Shown here: piece after piece, positions 8,765 through 19,100 of the stretch
Numbering within the stretch: position 1 is the first letter of the stretch
Layout of the letters: each line of letters begins with the position of its first letter
Assembly (NCBI GenBank): GCA_944324185.1
Contig: CALUVI010000003.1
Location: forward strand, 1-64,000
Origin: Candidatus Gastranaerophilales bacterium
Lineage (GTDB): Bacteria; Cyanobacteriota; Vampirovibrionia; Gastranaerophilales; Gastranaerophilaceae
Direction of reading: 5' to 3'
Length of the DNA stretch: 64,000 nucleotides
Notes under the pieces: generated by a model
The model's input: only the letters and a program-made list of their open reading frames with translations
What the model was told of the DNA's origin: nothing
Database searches by the model: none
Program-made: the position numbers and the translations under genes

Positions 8765-9112
8765 ATGTCTTTAAGAAATGAAAGGGTTCGAAAAGAACTT
8801 ATGAGGGATATTTCTGAAATTATTCGAAAAGAAGTCAGAGGTATAGAAGGGGTTTTATCTATAGTTGACGTTGAAGTTTCTCATGACAATTCTTACGCAA
8901 AAGTTTTCTACAGTGTTCTGGGCACACCTGAACAGGTAGAGAAAGATAAAGAGATTATTGAAAAAAATACCGGCAAAGTCAGGTATGAAGTCGGCAGACG
9001 CATAAGACTCAGAGTCACTCCTGAAATAAAATTTGTATATTCAGACGGACTTGAACAGGGTTCAAAAGTGCTGGATTTAATTAACAAAATCTCTAAAGGC
9101 GAGATAAAGTAA
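8765..9112 (+). CDS. rbfA: Ribosome-binding factor A
   Basis: RbfA (115 residues here) is a KH-like protein that matures the 5' end of 16S rRNA in the 30S subunit. The sequence begins with RNERVRKELMRDISEIIRKEV, contains VEVSHDNSYAKVFYSVLG in the centre, and ends with RIRLRVTPEIKFVYSDGLEQG, the family signature. A clear AAAGGAG site precedes the ATG. The stop is one base before truB, so the two are cotranscribed, as is usual for these genes. Confidence 0.95.
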   Translation: MSLRNERVRKELMRDISEIIRKEVRGIEGVLSIVDVEVSHDNSYAKVFYSVLGTPEQVEKDKEIIEKNTGKVRYEVGRRIRLRVTPEIKFVYSDGLEQGSKVLDLINKISKGEIK

Positions 9113-9113
9113 A

Positions 9114-9974
9114 ATGTTTGGCTTTTTAAACGTATACAAACCCTCCGGAATGACATCCCACGACGTTATTTCCGTTTTAAGGCGTGTAACAAAAATAAAA
9201 CAAATAGGACACACCGGAACTTTAGACCCTTTTGCGGAAGGAGTTTTACCGGTTTGTATCGGAAAAGCAACCCGCCTTATTGAATATTTAAACGATGATA
9301 AGGCTTATATAGGTACGGTAAAACTCGGAAAAGCGACAACAACTTATGATATAGAAGGTGAAACCGTAAATTTTTCCGATAAAAAAGCAAACCTTGATGA
9401 AATTAAAGAAGCTCTAAAGGTTTTCCGCGGTGAAATAGAACAGCTTCCGCCCGTTTATTCCGCAATAAAGGTTAAAGGCAAAAAGCTTTACGAATACGCA
9501 AGAGAAGGAAAAGAGGTTGAGATTAGTCCGCGCAGGGTAACTATTTCCAAACTGGAAACAGTTGATTTTAATTTTGAAAAACAGGAGGTTTCGCTGCTTA
9601 TTGAATGTTCAAAAGGGACATATATCCGCTCAATTGCAAACGATTTAGGGAAAAATTTAGGGACATACGGACATCTTATAAAACTTGTAAGAATAAAAGC
9701 GGGAGATTTTTGTATTGATAATGCAATCAGGCTTAATGAACTTGATTCAACAGAAAAAGTTTGTGAAAATTTAATTTCTCCTGAAGAAAAACTGCATTTT
9801 CCGGTATATGAATTAGATGAAGAAGAGAAAAACAAAGTTTCTAACGGTATGAAGATAAAATTGCCTGATTCTTTAAAAAACGCGGATTTGGTAACATTGA
9901 CTTTCAATCATAAACTTGCTGCAATAACGAAAACCGATGAACATCAGCTGCGGTGCGAAAAAGTGTTTATCTAA
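9114..9974 (+). CDS. truB: tRNA pseudouridine(55) synthase
   Basis: TruB makes pseudouridine 55 in the T loop of tRNA. The 286-residue protein starts GFLNVYKPSGMTSHDV, has the catalytic loop GHTGTLDPFAEGVLPVCIGKATR with its Asp near residue 39, and later YEYAREG and CSKGTYIRS motifs. The C-terminal part (after about residue 220) is short and diverged. No SD of its own is obvious because it starts one base after rbfA stops, so translation is probably coupled. Confidence 0.95.
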   Translation: MFGFLNVYKPSGMTSHDVISVLRRVTKIKQIGHTGTLDPFAEGVLPVCIGKATRLIEYLNDDKAYIGTVKLGKATTTYDIEGETVNFSDKKANLDEIKEALKVFRGEIEQLPPVYSAIKVKGKKLYEYAREGKEVEISPRRVTISKLETVDFNFEKQEVSLLIECSKGTYIRSIANDLGKNLGTYGHLIKLVRIKAGDFCIDNAIRLNELDSTEKVCENLISPEEKLHFPVYELDEEEKNKVSNGMKIKLPDSLKNADLVTLTFNHKLAAITKTDEHQLRCEKVFI

Positions 9975-10015
9975 AGTACAAAAGCGACATGCCTATTGCC
10001 CAAATCGGCTAAATA

Positions 10016-10024
10016 TGATATAAT
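10016..10024 (+). promoter_or_regulatory. Extended -10 promoter of the S1 protein gene
   Basis: TGATATAAT lies 34 bases before the ATG at 10059, followed by AAAAAGGAG. This transcript has a leader. Confidence 0.6.
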
Positions 10025-10058
10025 ACCGACGTGTTTATTTGGAAAAAGGAGAATACGC

Positions 10059-11117
10059 ATGGTAGAACAGTATTCAGATGTTGATTTTGAGGCTCTTCTT
10101 GCGAAGTATGACTACAGTTTCAAACGCGGAGATATTGTTAAGGGCGTTGTGTGTGCTTACGAATCGGACGGTGCAATAGTTGATATCGGTTCAAAAAGTG
10201 CTGCATTTGTACCTTCATACGAAGTTTCATCCGATAAAAAAGCTAAAGTTGAAAATGTTCTGGAACTTAATGGCGAATATGAATTTTTGATTACTCAGGA
10301 TTGTGACGAAAACGGAAAATTTACACTTTCTTATAAGAAAGTTCACCTTGCTCACACCTGGGCAGAGCTTGAAAAGGTTAAGGAAGCCGATGAAACAATT
10401 GCCGTTGTGGTATCACAAATAGTTAAAGGCGGCGTGGTTGTTGATATATCAGGCGTTCAGGGATTTATTCCTCAAGGTCAGCTCTGTGCGAGGGAAACTA
10501 TCTGCAATCCCGGCGATAAAATTGAGGTTAAAATTTTGACTCTTGATAAATCGCAAAACAATCTTATTTTATCTAACAGAAAAGTTTTTGAAACAAATAT
10601 GGCAGAAACCCGCAAAAATGTATTTGAACAGGTAGAAGTCGGGCAGATTGTAAAAGGTGAAGTTGTAAGAATTACCGATTTTGGTGCATTTGTTAATGTT
10701 GGCGGAGTTGATTGCCTGCTTCCGCTTTCTCAGATTTCCTGGAAATGGGTTGAACATCCTACTGATTTGTTAAAAGTCGGACAGGAAATTAATGTTGAAA
10801 TTATTGATGTTGACTATAACAAACAGAGAATAAGTCTGAGTTTGAAAAATACCGAACCTGATCCGTGGATAAGAGCAGAGGAAGAGTTAAAAGAAGGCGA
10901 TGTTAAAGAAGGGAAAATTACAAGAATTAAACCTTTCGGCGCGTTTGTTGAAGTCCTTCCGGGAGTTGAGGCGCTGCTTCCTCAAACTTCGGTTGCAGAA
11001 TACCAGAATAAAACTAACAGCATTCTAAATGCAGGAGATACAATTAATACTAAGATAGTTAAATTCAACCCGAAAGATAAGCGTATTTCTCTCGGGCTTC
11101 CGGATAGTGATTTGTAA
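10059..11117 (+). CDS. rpsA: 30S ribosomal protein S1-like protein with four S1 domains
   Basis: The 352-residue protein consists of four S1 (OB-fold) RNA-binding domains at about residues 20-90, 105-175, 190-262 and 278-346. The last two are the most canonical: GQIVKGEVVRITDFGAFVNVGGVDCLLPLSQISW and GDVKEGKITRIKPFGAFVEVLPGVEALLP. Cyanobacteria-type S1 is about this length with fewer domains than the six of E. coli, which fits. The ATG at 10059 is set by AAAAAGGAG; an upstream in-frame extension to 9996 covers the promoter and is rejected. A perfect terminator follows, so it is a single-gene transcript. Confidence 0.9.
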   Translation: MVEQYSDVDFEALLAKYDYSFKRGDIVKGVVCAYESDGAIVDIGSKSAAFVPSYEVSSDKKAKVENVLELNGEYEFLITQDCDENGKFTLSYKKVHLAHTWAELEKVKEADETIAVVVSQIVKGGVVVDISGVQGFIPQGQLCARETICNPGDKIEVKILTLDKSQNNLILSNRKVFETNMAETRKNVFEQVEVGQIVKGEVVRITDFGAFVNVGGVDCLLPLSQISWKWVEHPTDLLKVGQEINVEIIDVDYNKQRISLSLKNTEPDPWIRAEEELKEGDVKEGKITRIKPFGAFVEVLPGVEALLPQTSVAEYQNKTNSILNAGDTINTKIVKFNPKDKRISLGLPDSDL

Positions 11118-11122
11118 GATTC

Positions 11123-11158
11123 TGCGGGGCGGCTTAATTAAGCCGCCCCGCATTTTAT
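11123..11158 (+). terminator. Intrinsic terminator after rpsA
   Basis: A perfect palindrome, GCGGGGCGGCTTAA with its complement, is followed by ATTTTATT. Confidence 0.9.
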
Positions 11159-11218
11159 TATCAGTCTGCTTATTATAAACCCTTGTGTTTTAGTAAGAAT
11201 TTCTAATGCAGAGAGTTG

Positions 11219-11227
11219 TGATATAAT
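11219..11227 (+). promoter_or_regulatory. Extended -10 promoter of the acidic-tail TPR gene, predicted leaderless
   Basis: TGATATAAT, then TGTTTT, then ATG at 11234. It is identical in layout to the comF promoter. Confidence 0.6.
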
Positions 11228-11233
11228 TGTTTT

Positions 11234-12406
11234 ATGGATAATGATATCGAATCACTTCAGAATATTCTTAAAAATGATCCGTCAAATTTTCAGGCAAGAA
11301 GAGAGCTTTCCATTCTTCTTGTAAACAACGGCTTTAATGAAGAAGCAGAGGGGAATTTGCTGTACCTGCTTAAGTTTTTTTCCGATGATGCGGAGATTTA
11401 TTACAACCTCGGAATTGTGAGTGAGAAGTTAAAGAAATATACAGAAGCCCGCGATTATTACAAAAAAGCGGTGGAACTTTCTCCCCAGGAGGATTTTTAT
11501 TACAATCTCGGAGATGTTCTGGTCGAACTTAAAGAATGGGATGAAGCAATAGAGGCTTTCAGAAAAGTTCTGGAAACGGATCCCGAGGACGGAAACTGCT
11601 ATTTTAATCTCGGGGTTTGTTACTTTAATAAAGATGAAAAAAATCTGGCGCTTGATAATTTTCAAAAAGCGGTCTCTATTAACCCGAAAGATGTTTATGC
11701 ATATTTTTATCTCGGGTATATCTATCAGAACGACGGACTGACAAATTTTGCGATTGACAGCTACAACAAGGTTTTGGAAATCTCTCCGGATTACAGCTGG
11801 GCTTATTTTAATCTTGGCTCAATAGCTTTCAGAAACGGGAATATAGAAGAGGCTAAAAATTATTTGCTTAAGACAATTCAATATAATTCAACAGATATTG
11901 AGGCGTACAAACTTCTTACGAAAATTTGTCTTAAATCAGGCGAAACAGAGGAGATTCTGGAGATTTTGCACACGAGACTTCAGGAGGAAGAAAACGGAGA
12001 TTTGTATTATTGTCTGGCAAGAGTTTATAAATATATAGGGGATTCAGAGGAGTATTGCAGCAATCTGGAACTTGCGCTTAATAATCCTTATACTTTGACT
12101 TTCCCTAAAAAAATTATAAAACAGGAACTTGAATATATAGAGCAAAAATTAGACAGAAATGAGCAGCCTGAGCCGCAGGCTCATATAGAAGAATATTCGG
12201 AATCTGAGGAAGAAACCGGAACGGATGAGGCGGAAGAAGAATCAGACGAAGATTTTTCTGAGGATGATGACGAAGAAGACGATAATATTGATGAAGAGGA
12301 AGAAGAGTCTGATTATTCCGATGATATTGAGGACGAGGAATACAACGAAGAAGATGAAGAGCCGGAGGATGAGGATTTAGACGATTCGGAGGACGAAGAC
12401 GAGTAG
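11234..12406 (+). CDS. TPR protein with a long acidic C-terminal tail
   Basis: The 390-residue protein holds about eight tetratricopeptide repeats (residues 1-300), visible as repeated A-x-x-x-Y-x-x-A-I/V-x-x-x-P-x-D units such as YYNLGIVSEKLKKYTEARDY and YFNLGSIAFRNGNIEEAKNY. From about residue 310 to the end nearly every residue is Asp, Glu or Ser, with no hydrophobic core, so this tail must be disordered and highly charged. No enzyme domain or export signal is present. TPRs bind partner proteins; the partner is unknown. It ends three bases before recN, implying one operon. Confidence 0.85.
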   Translation: MDNDIESLQNILKNDPSNFQARRELSILLVNNGFNEEAEGNLLYLLKFFSDDAEIYYNLGIVSEKLKKYTEARDYYKKAVELSPQEDFYYNLGDVLVELKEWDEAIEAFRKVLETDPEDGNCYFNLGVCYFNKDEKNLALDNFQKAVSINPKDVYAYFYLGYIYQNDGLTNFAIDSYNKVLEISPDYSWAYFNLGSIAFRNGNIEEAKNYLLKTIQYNSTDIEAYKLLTKICLKSGETEEILEILHTRLQEEENGDLYYCLARVYKYIGDSEEYCSNLELALNNPYTLTFPKKIIKQELEYIEQKLDRNEQPEPQAHIEEYSESEEETGTDEAEEESDEDFSEDDDEEDDNIDEEEEESDYSDDIEDEEYNEEDEEPEDEDLDDSEDEDE

Positions 12407-12409
12407 GGT

Positions 12410-14059
12410 ATGTTATCAAAAATTTTTATAAAAAATTACATATTGATTGATGAGCTGGAACTTGATTTTGCAGATGGTTTAAACATAATAACCGGTGAGA
12501 CCGGAGCCGGCAAAAGTATTTTGATTAACGCTATTGATATAGCGTTTGGCGCAAGAGCAGGAAGGGAAGTAATCAAAGGCGACGCGGACAAGGCGGTTAT
12601 CGAACTTACTATTCTTAACAAAAAGCAGGACGTTTCAAAGCTTTTTGAAGAAAACGGAATTGATAATTGCGGAGAAGAAATTATTCTTTCGCGCGAGATT
12701 ACAAAAAGCGGTTCGCGCTCAAGAGTTAACGGATGTCTTGTTAATCAGGAGTTTTTGAAACATTTTCGCGAACTCTTTATTGATATTCATTCCCAGCACC
12801 AGACCTATTCGTTTTTACAGCCTAAATATCATATAATCCTGCTTGATGCGTATGCAAAAAATACCTGCGGAGAAATGATTGAAAAATACAGGACAGAATA
12901 CAATGCTTACAAGGATATGATATCAAAGCTTGAAGAACTTAAAAATTCTGCTGATAAAACTTCTGAGCAGATAGATTTTCTTAAGTTTCAGGTAAATGAA
13001 ATTGACGAAGCGCAGCTAACTTCCACAACAGAGGATGAAGAATTAAATAACGAACTGGCAGTTCTTGAAAACGTAGAGAAGCTTAAAGACCTCACCGGAA
13101 GCTCTTACTGGACAATTTCAGGTGACGACGGCGCTATTATGGACGGATTGCTGCAGATAAAAATGAACCTTGCTAAAGCCTCCGGCATGGATAAAACTCT
13201 TGAAGAGCAGGAAAATCAATTAATAGAGGCAATAGAAATCTTAAAAGACCTCTCATCAACGCTTCGGGAGTATTCAAGTTCGCTTGATAATGATGAAGAG
13301 CGGATAAATTCCATACAGGAGCGGTTGTTTTTGCTGGACAAACTCAAGCGAAAATACGGCGGAACCCTTGAAAGTGTTATGAAACAGGGAGAAGCTTTAA
13401 GGGCGGAGCTTGAAGGAATTGAGTTTTCGACACAGCATATTGAAGAGCTGGAAGCTAAGATTGAAGAGGCTCGAAAACATCTTGAAATTCTTGCGGGTGA
13501 GATTTCTGATGAGAGAAAAAATTACGCTGCAGTTCTTTCTGATTTGATTGTTGAAAAACTTGAGAAACTCGAGCTTCCAAAAGTCAGGTTTGAAATCCAT
13601 TTTGAAAAAGGAGAACTTTCGTCGAACGGGGTTGATAAGGTGGAATTTTTGATTTCAACCAATATCTCGGAAGGCTTAAAGCCGCTTGCTAAAGTTGCAT
13701 CCGGCGGCGAAATCTCACGTGTTATGCTTGCAATTAAAACAATTTTTGCGCAGAGTGACAATATTGAAACTGTTATTTTTGATGAAATTGATACGGGAAT
13801 TTCCGGCAAAACCTCTCAAGCTGTAGCGGACGAAGTTAAAGAACTTTCCAAATACATGCAGATTGTAATGATTACCCATCAGGCAATTATAGCTTCCAAA
13901 TCTGACAGACATTTTTATGTCAAAAAAACACAGAACGGACAAACAAGTGTTGATATTTCCATTCTGGAGAATGAAGCCAAGCTTAAAGCGGTTGCCGAAC
14001 TTGCCGGGGGCGAGATAACGGATGAATCGCTAAAATTTGCCCGAACTTTAATAAGTTAA
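12410..14059 (+). CDS. recN: DNA repair protein RecN
   Basis: RecN is an SMC-like ATPase that helps double-strand break repair. The 549-residue protein has Walker A GETGAGKSILINAI near residue 30, a coiled-coil centre (about residues 160-370), the ABC signature ASGGEISRVMLAIK near 430 and Walker B VIFDEIDTGISG near 460. It follows the TPR gene by three bases, so the two share the TPR promoter and translation may be coupled; RecN behind a leaderless TPR gene is unusual in my experience. No SOS-like operator is visible in the region. Confidence 0.95.
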   Translation: MLSKIFIKNYILIDELELDFADGLNIITGETGAGKSILINAIDIAFGARAGREVIKGDADKAVIELTILNKKQDVSKLFEENGIDNCGEEIILSREITKSGSRSRVNGCLVNQEFLKHFRELFIDIHSQHQTYSFLQPKYHIILLDAYAKNTCGEMIEKYRTEYNAYKDMISKLEELKNSADKTSEQIDFLKFQVNEIDEAQLTSTTEDEELNNELAVLENVEKLKDLTGSSYWTISGDDGAIMDGLLQIKMNLAKASGMDKTLEEQENQLIEAIEILKDLSSTLREYSSSLDNDEERINSIQERLFLLDKLKRKYGGTLESVMKQGEALRAELEGIEFSTQHIEELEAKIEEARKHLEILAGEISDERKNYAAVLSDLIVEKLEKLELPKVRFEIHFEKGELSSNGVDKVEFLISTNISEGLKPLAKVASGGEISRVMLAIKTIFAQSDNIETVIFDEIDTGISGKTSQAVADEVKELSKYMQIVMITHQAIIASKSDRHFYVKKTQNGQTSVDISILENEAKLKAVAELAGGEITDESLKFARTLIS

Positions 14060-14114
14060 TTTTCTAAATTTCAGTTACTGAACAGCTCTGAGTGAGTTGA
14101 AAACTATTGAATCC

Positions 14115-14153
14115 GATTAATAAAAAGGAAAGTCTTGCAGTGTGTGCAAGACT
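14115..14153 (-). terminator. Terminator downstream of recA
   Basis: AGTCTTGC pairs with GCAAGACT over a seven-base loop. On the minus strand the stem is followed by TTTTCCTTTTTATT, so it serves recA, about 95 bases after its stop. Confidence 0.6.
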
Positions 14154-14248
14154 CAAAAATATACATTTACCCCACTAACTTTATATCACATTAAAACTTT
14201 TTTGTCAACAAAAAGTTCAATGTCAATAAAATCAGGGGAAAACACCTG

Positions 14249-15268
14249 TTAATTATTTGCAAGTTTTTCACGAACAAGAGTTTCAACTTGATTTAAAATG
14301 TCAGGGTTAGCAGCGAGAAATTCTTTAGCCTTGTCTCTTCCCTGCCCTAATTTGTCATCATTGAAACTAAACCATGACCCTGCTTTTTTAACAATATCCA
14401 AATCAACAGCTACATCAAGGATATTGCCGATTTTGCAAATTCCCTTGCCGAAAATAATATCAAATTCCGCGGTTCTGAAAGGAGGTGCAACTTTGTTTTT
14501 CAAAATTCTTACCCTTACGTGGTTTCCGATTTCTTCGCCGTCGCCTTTCAAACCTTCAACACGTTTGATTTCCAAGCGAACTGATGCATAATATTTTAAG
14601 GCATTACCGCCGGTTGTAGTTTCAGGGTTTCCGTACATAACACCGATTTTTTGTCTCAATTGGTTGATAAAGATTACTGTTGTACGGGTTTTGCCTATTA
14701 TACCCGTTAATTTTCTTAAAGCTTTTGACATCAATCTTGCCTGCAAGCCCATTTGCTGGTCTTCCATAGAGCCTTCAATTTCAGCCTTAGGAACCAGAGC
14801 TGCAACAGAGTCGACAACGATTACATCAACTGCGCCGGAGCGTACGAGTTCTTCTGTAATATCAAGCGCCTGTTCACCCGTATCAGGCTGGGAGATAAGA
14901 AGTTCGTCAATATTAACCCCGAGATTTCTTGCGTATTCAGGGTCAAGTGCGTGTTCCGCATCAACGAATGCTGCAATTCCGCCTCTTTTCTGGCATTCTG
15001 CAACAATGTGCTGCGCAAGGGTTGTTTTACCTGATGATTCAGGACCGTAAATCTCAATTATACGTCCTCTCGGAATACCGCCTACGCCTAAAGCAACATC
15101 AAGCGCCAGCGCTCCTGTAGGAATAGTCTCTACACTAACGGCAGGTTTGTCGCCCAGCTTCATAATTGCGCCTTTGCCAAAATCTTTTTCGATTTTTTCT
15201 ATAGCAAGTTTTAGCGCTTTATTTCTCTCGTCCGTTGTATTTACAGCTGTTTCTTCCTTTACTGCCAT
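14249..15268 (-). CDS. recA: Recombinase RecA
   Basis: RecA (339 residues) catalyses homologous strand exchange. Walker [14 protein letters not shown] is near residue 75, the MAW motif and Walker [13 protein letters not shown] near 145-155, loop L1 with [23 protein letters not shown], and loop L2 with [32 protein letters not shown]. The C-terminal end is short and lacks the long acidic tail. An AAAGG site precedes the ATG. No LexA-type or SOS-box-like inverted repeat is visible upstream; the upstream gap holds repeat type F instead. Confidence 0.98.
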   Translation of the reverse strand: MAVKEETAVNTTDERNKALKLAIEKIEKDFGKGAIMKLGDKPAVSVETIPTGALALDVALGVGGIPRGRIIEIYGPESSGKTTLAQHIVAECQKRGGIAAFVDAEHALDPEYARNLGVNIDELLISQPDTGEQALDITEELVRSGAVDVIVVDSVAALVPKAEIEGSMEDQQMGLQARLMSKALRKLTGIIGKTRTTVIFINQLRQKIGVMYGNPETTTGGNALKYYASVRLEIKRVEGLKGDGEEIGNHVRVRILKNKVAPPFRTAEFDIIFGKGICKIGNILDVAVDLDIVKKAGSWFSFNDDKLGQGRDKAKEFLAANPDILNQVETLVREKLANN

Positions 15269-15287
15269 TAATTTAACCTTTCTTTTT

Positions 15288-15398
15288 GGGTGAATAGTGA
15301 ATAGGGGTTGATGTCAGGCAAAGCCCGACCTGCTGATATTAAAAGGAAAATCCAATCAATAAAATTCTATTCTCTATTCACTCCTCACCATTCACTAA
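15288..15398. repeat. Repeat F pair upstream of recA
   Basis: GTGAATAGTGAATAGGGG at 15290 and CTATTCTCTATTCACTCCTC at 15368 are inverted copies of the type F element, enclosing GTCAGGCAAAGCCCGACCTG, a diverged type B element. The pair could fold into one hairpin. Confidence 0.7.
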
Positions 15399-15965
15399 CT
15401 ACAACATAAAATTCGTATCTTCTTCTTTTTTAATATAGAATCCGCACATAAGCGGCTTAAAGCTGTTCAAGACATTCTTAAGCTTAAAGTTTTCTTTGTT
15501 TAATTCATTAACTTTATTTTTAAGATTTTCGTTTTCAGTCTTGCATCTTACAAGTTCCAAAACCACATCATCCATACCTTCAAGCTTTTCGTCAATAAGT
15601 TTTGTCATAGATGATGTAATATTATTTTCCATTTTATTAAGAGTTTCTAATAAACCGTTAACTACAGTTTGTGAATTTGTCTTTGTCATGGGTAATGCCG
15701 CATTTTTGCCGTTGTTCGGGCTAGTCATTTTCATAGGTTCCAAAACTTTCTTTGCTCCTTTTCCATTCATGCCTGCAATAATTGACGATGATGATTTTGC
15801 ATTTCTCAGCTTCTTAACTTCGTCAACAGAGAAATAAATTTGTCCTCTGTGGTCTTTCTTAGGGGTTACTGCAGTTTTTTTGCATAACTCAACTATCTCT
15901 TTATTATCAACATTTAAAAGTTTTCTTACGTCATTAGGTAAAAGTACTTTATTTGAATTCATCAT
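15399..15965 (-). CDS. MerR-like HTH protein with C-terminal coiled coil
   Basis: The 188-residue protein opens with a helix-turn-helix like that of MerR/plasmid-partition regulators (LLPNDVRKLLNVDNKEIVELCKKT...QIYFSVDEVKKLR, residues 8-55). A linker rich in Ser, Asn and Lys (60-105) leads to a coiled coil (about 110-170) built of Leu/Glu/Lys/Asn heptads. No effector domain is present. It may bind DNA as a dimer through the coil. Two adjacent ATGs are possible; the first follows GAGGGGAA 11 bases upstream. It is divergent from the AAA gene, so it might regulate it, but no operator was recognised. Confidence 0.65.
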   Translation of the reverse strand: MMNSNKVLLPNDVRKLLNVDNKEIVELCKKTAVTPKKDHRGQIYFSVDEVKKLRNAKSSSSIIAGMNGKGAKKVLEPMKMTSPNNGKNAALPMTKTNSQTVVNGLLETLNKMENNITSSMTKLIDEKLEGMDDVVLELVRCKTENENLKNKVNELNKENFKLKNVLNSFKPLMCGFYIKKEEDTNFML

Positions 15966-16135
15966 TTAAAAAATTCCCCTCTTTCTACACCCAATAGATA
16001 TTCTAATCAATAAAAAAATTTATTTCCACTAATTGTTACAAATCTTTAATGTATCGTTACACTGCTAGCAAAATTTATTTTTAGGCGTTTTTTACCAGAT
16101 AAATATTTACACAACCGGAATAAAGGAATTAATTA

Positions 16136-19100
16136 ATGTACATTACGGCAAACCCGCGCGCTGTAGTATTAAGCAGAACTGTTTCATTTAAAGCAAATGA
16201 TGATTTTCCGTCTGAAAATGAACTTATGGCAGCATTGAGACAAGGAAAGTTTTCCCCGAATGATATAAATCAAAATTCAGAAAGCATATTTCAGCATATT
16301 GTAAAAAATGATTATTTTTATCTGGTAAATTATTTGACTGCTAAGCCGCATATCAGACAGGAAATTATAAATTTTGCACCGAACGGAAAAACACCTCTTG
16401 ATTATGCCGTAAGCGACGAGATGAAAACAATACTTATTCAAAGAGGGGGAAAATATTCTGCTGAAATTTTGCCGCCTGAAAAACAGGCTCAACCTCCAAT
16501 CAGCCCGAAGCCTGAAAAACAGGCTGAAAAACCGGATGTAGAGGATGCAAGAACTGCAGCAGCTAAGATGTATATGTCAGATCCGGTTGTGGTTAAGCCT
16601 TCTCAAATGCAGCCGGCAGTGAAGGTTAGTGAAAATATTGAGCCGGCGGAAACTAAAATTACACACCAAAAGAAAGTGCCGGAGCCTGAAAATAAACCGG
16701 AAGAAAACATAGATTTTTTTGATTCTTTTGAAGAAGTCGAAGAGGAAGCTCCGCAAAGCCTGGAGCTTCAAAAAGCAGAAAATACCAATACGGAAGCAGC
16801 TCCTCAGAAAGATTATGAAGAAATATCAAATGAGCCTGCAGGCAAGACAGAGCAGAAAAAACCCGAACAAAAGAAGCTTCCTTCTGCATTCAAAAATCAT
16901 TCTCCGCTTGTAATTCTGCCTTCCGACCCGAAAAAAATAGATGAAATTATCGGAATGGATAAGATTAAGGAAGAATTGAAAGAAGATGTTATTACTCCTT
17001 TAAAAGAACAGGCTGCAAATGCAACCTTGAGGGCAAACAATATCAGCATTCCGAACGGTATTTTGTTAGAAACCTCGGAGGACACAATAAATTTTGTAAA
17101 AGCACTTTCTAACGAAACAGAAATGCCGGTTTTACAATTATACACACCGCAGGAATTTAAACCTATGCTCAAAGACATTGAAAATGAGTATAAGAAAAAC
17201 GGTTTAAAAACGATTGTTTTGATTCGCGGTTTTGATAAATTCTTCACAACCGGACCAAACTGCGATTTAGACAAAAAGAATTTTCTTCTTACAGCCGAAA
17301 ACTGCGGAGACAAAGGAGCCCTGCTTTTTGCTACGGCAGATAAAAAGTGCGATGTAGACCCGAAATTTCTAAGTTCCGGAATTTTTGACAAAGTAATGGA
17401 ATTAAAAATTCCTGACCTTGAGGACAGAAAAGAATACTTGACCCAGTATTTTAAGGACAAATATCTATTCAAAGATTTAAATACGGAAGAAATGATTAAT
17501 GAAATCGGCGAAAAGACAGAGGGATTTAAGTATTCCGATATAGAAAACGTACTTGCGGAAAGCGCCAGAGCTTCGGTTTACAACAAAAAGTACAGCGTAG
17601 AGCCGGAAACAGTAAGAGAAGAACTTGCGGAATTTACTAAGGCGGCAGGGATTCAGCCTGTAGATGAATTCAATAAAACGACAATGTATGATACGCCTGA
17701 ATTCAAACGTGTGTCTGTAAGTCCGGACGAGATTATGAAGCTCGATGATTTAGGCGGAATGCCTGATATTAAAGAAAAATTGAAGAAATTATATATTGAA
17801 CCTTTCAAAAACCTTGATAAATTAAAAGAAAATCTCGGAAGCAGCGCAATTCCGGACGGGGCAATTTTCTACGGTCCTGCCGGCAACGGAAAAACTTTGA
17901 CAGCAAGAGTTCTTGCCCGTGAGTTGGGATTACCGTTCTACGAGACAAAGCTTTCGGATGTTGCAAGCGCTTACATTCACGAAGTCAGCCGCCGCATAAG
18001 ACAAATGGCAAAGCAGCTTAATGACAAGTACGCCGCAACCGGAGAAATGTCGGTCTGGTTCTTTGATGAATTTGATTCTCTCGGAGAAGCACGAGGGGAT
18101 GAAACTGCCAGCCACAAGCAGGAAGTTACGGACACGCTTTTGCAGGAACTCAACAACCCTTCTTCAAAAGGTTATATTCTGATTGCAGCAACTAATAATC
18201 TTGAAGGTATTGATCCGGCTTTGAGACGCCGAGGCAGACTCGGAAACTGGATTGCGTTTTCTAATCCTGATAAAGCCGCAATTAAAGATGTTGTGCAGAA
18301 AGAACTTGCCAAAACTCCATTCTCAAAAGAATTAGCAGATAATAATGAATTTCTTGAAGCAGCGGCAAAAGAGTTTGACGGAAGCTCAATGTCAACAATT
18401 GCTTCTGTTTTGACTGACGCAAAAAGAATGGCAATTCTTGACGGCAAGGATTTCAGCGAATGCATAAAAGAATGTTTTGATGATTATAACAAGCGTTTGA
18501 TGGGCGAATTCTGCAACAAAGCCGGTTTAGAGCAGCATAAATACAACGAATGGGATTTTAAATCTCTTGATGAATTAGGCGGAATGGAAGAAGTTAAGCA
18601 GGCGCTTGAAGAAAATATAATAGACATCTGGCGTCCGGAAGTCCGTCAGGCGCTTATTGCAAACAGAAGAAGCCTTCCGGGCGGTGTTATACTTGAAGGT
18701 CCTCCGGGTACAGGTAAAACTACGATTGTTGAAACTCTTGCAAGGCAAATGGATGTTCCTTTGTATAAAATGAATTATTCGCAAGTAGGAAACGAATTTA
18801 TCCACGGAGTTTCAAGAAATGTAACGGATATCTTTAACCGCCTTGCACTTGAAGCAAAAATAATCAAAAAACCTGTAATGCTTTTCTTTGATGAAGCGGA
18901 AAAATTCTTCCCTCGAAACGCTGACAGGCATCAGGTGGAAGAAGTTAACACTTATAAAGAACTTATGAATACGGCAGCCGCCTCCGGTTTAATACTTGTT
19001 GCGGCAACAAACCACATTAATCTGGTTAATGCGGAAATTATCGGCAACCCTCGAAGAATGGGAACAATAATTCACTGCGGAAACCCTGATTTTAATTCAA

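Noticed and set aside
15269-15398. LexA/SOS box before recA
   Set aside because: No GAAC-N4-GTTC or CTGT-N8-ACAG inverted repeat could be found; the region is repeat type F/B.
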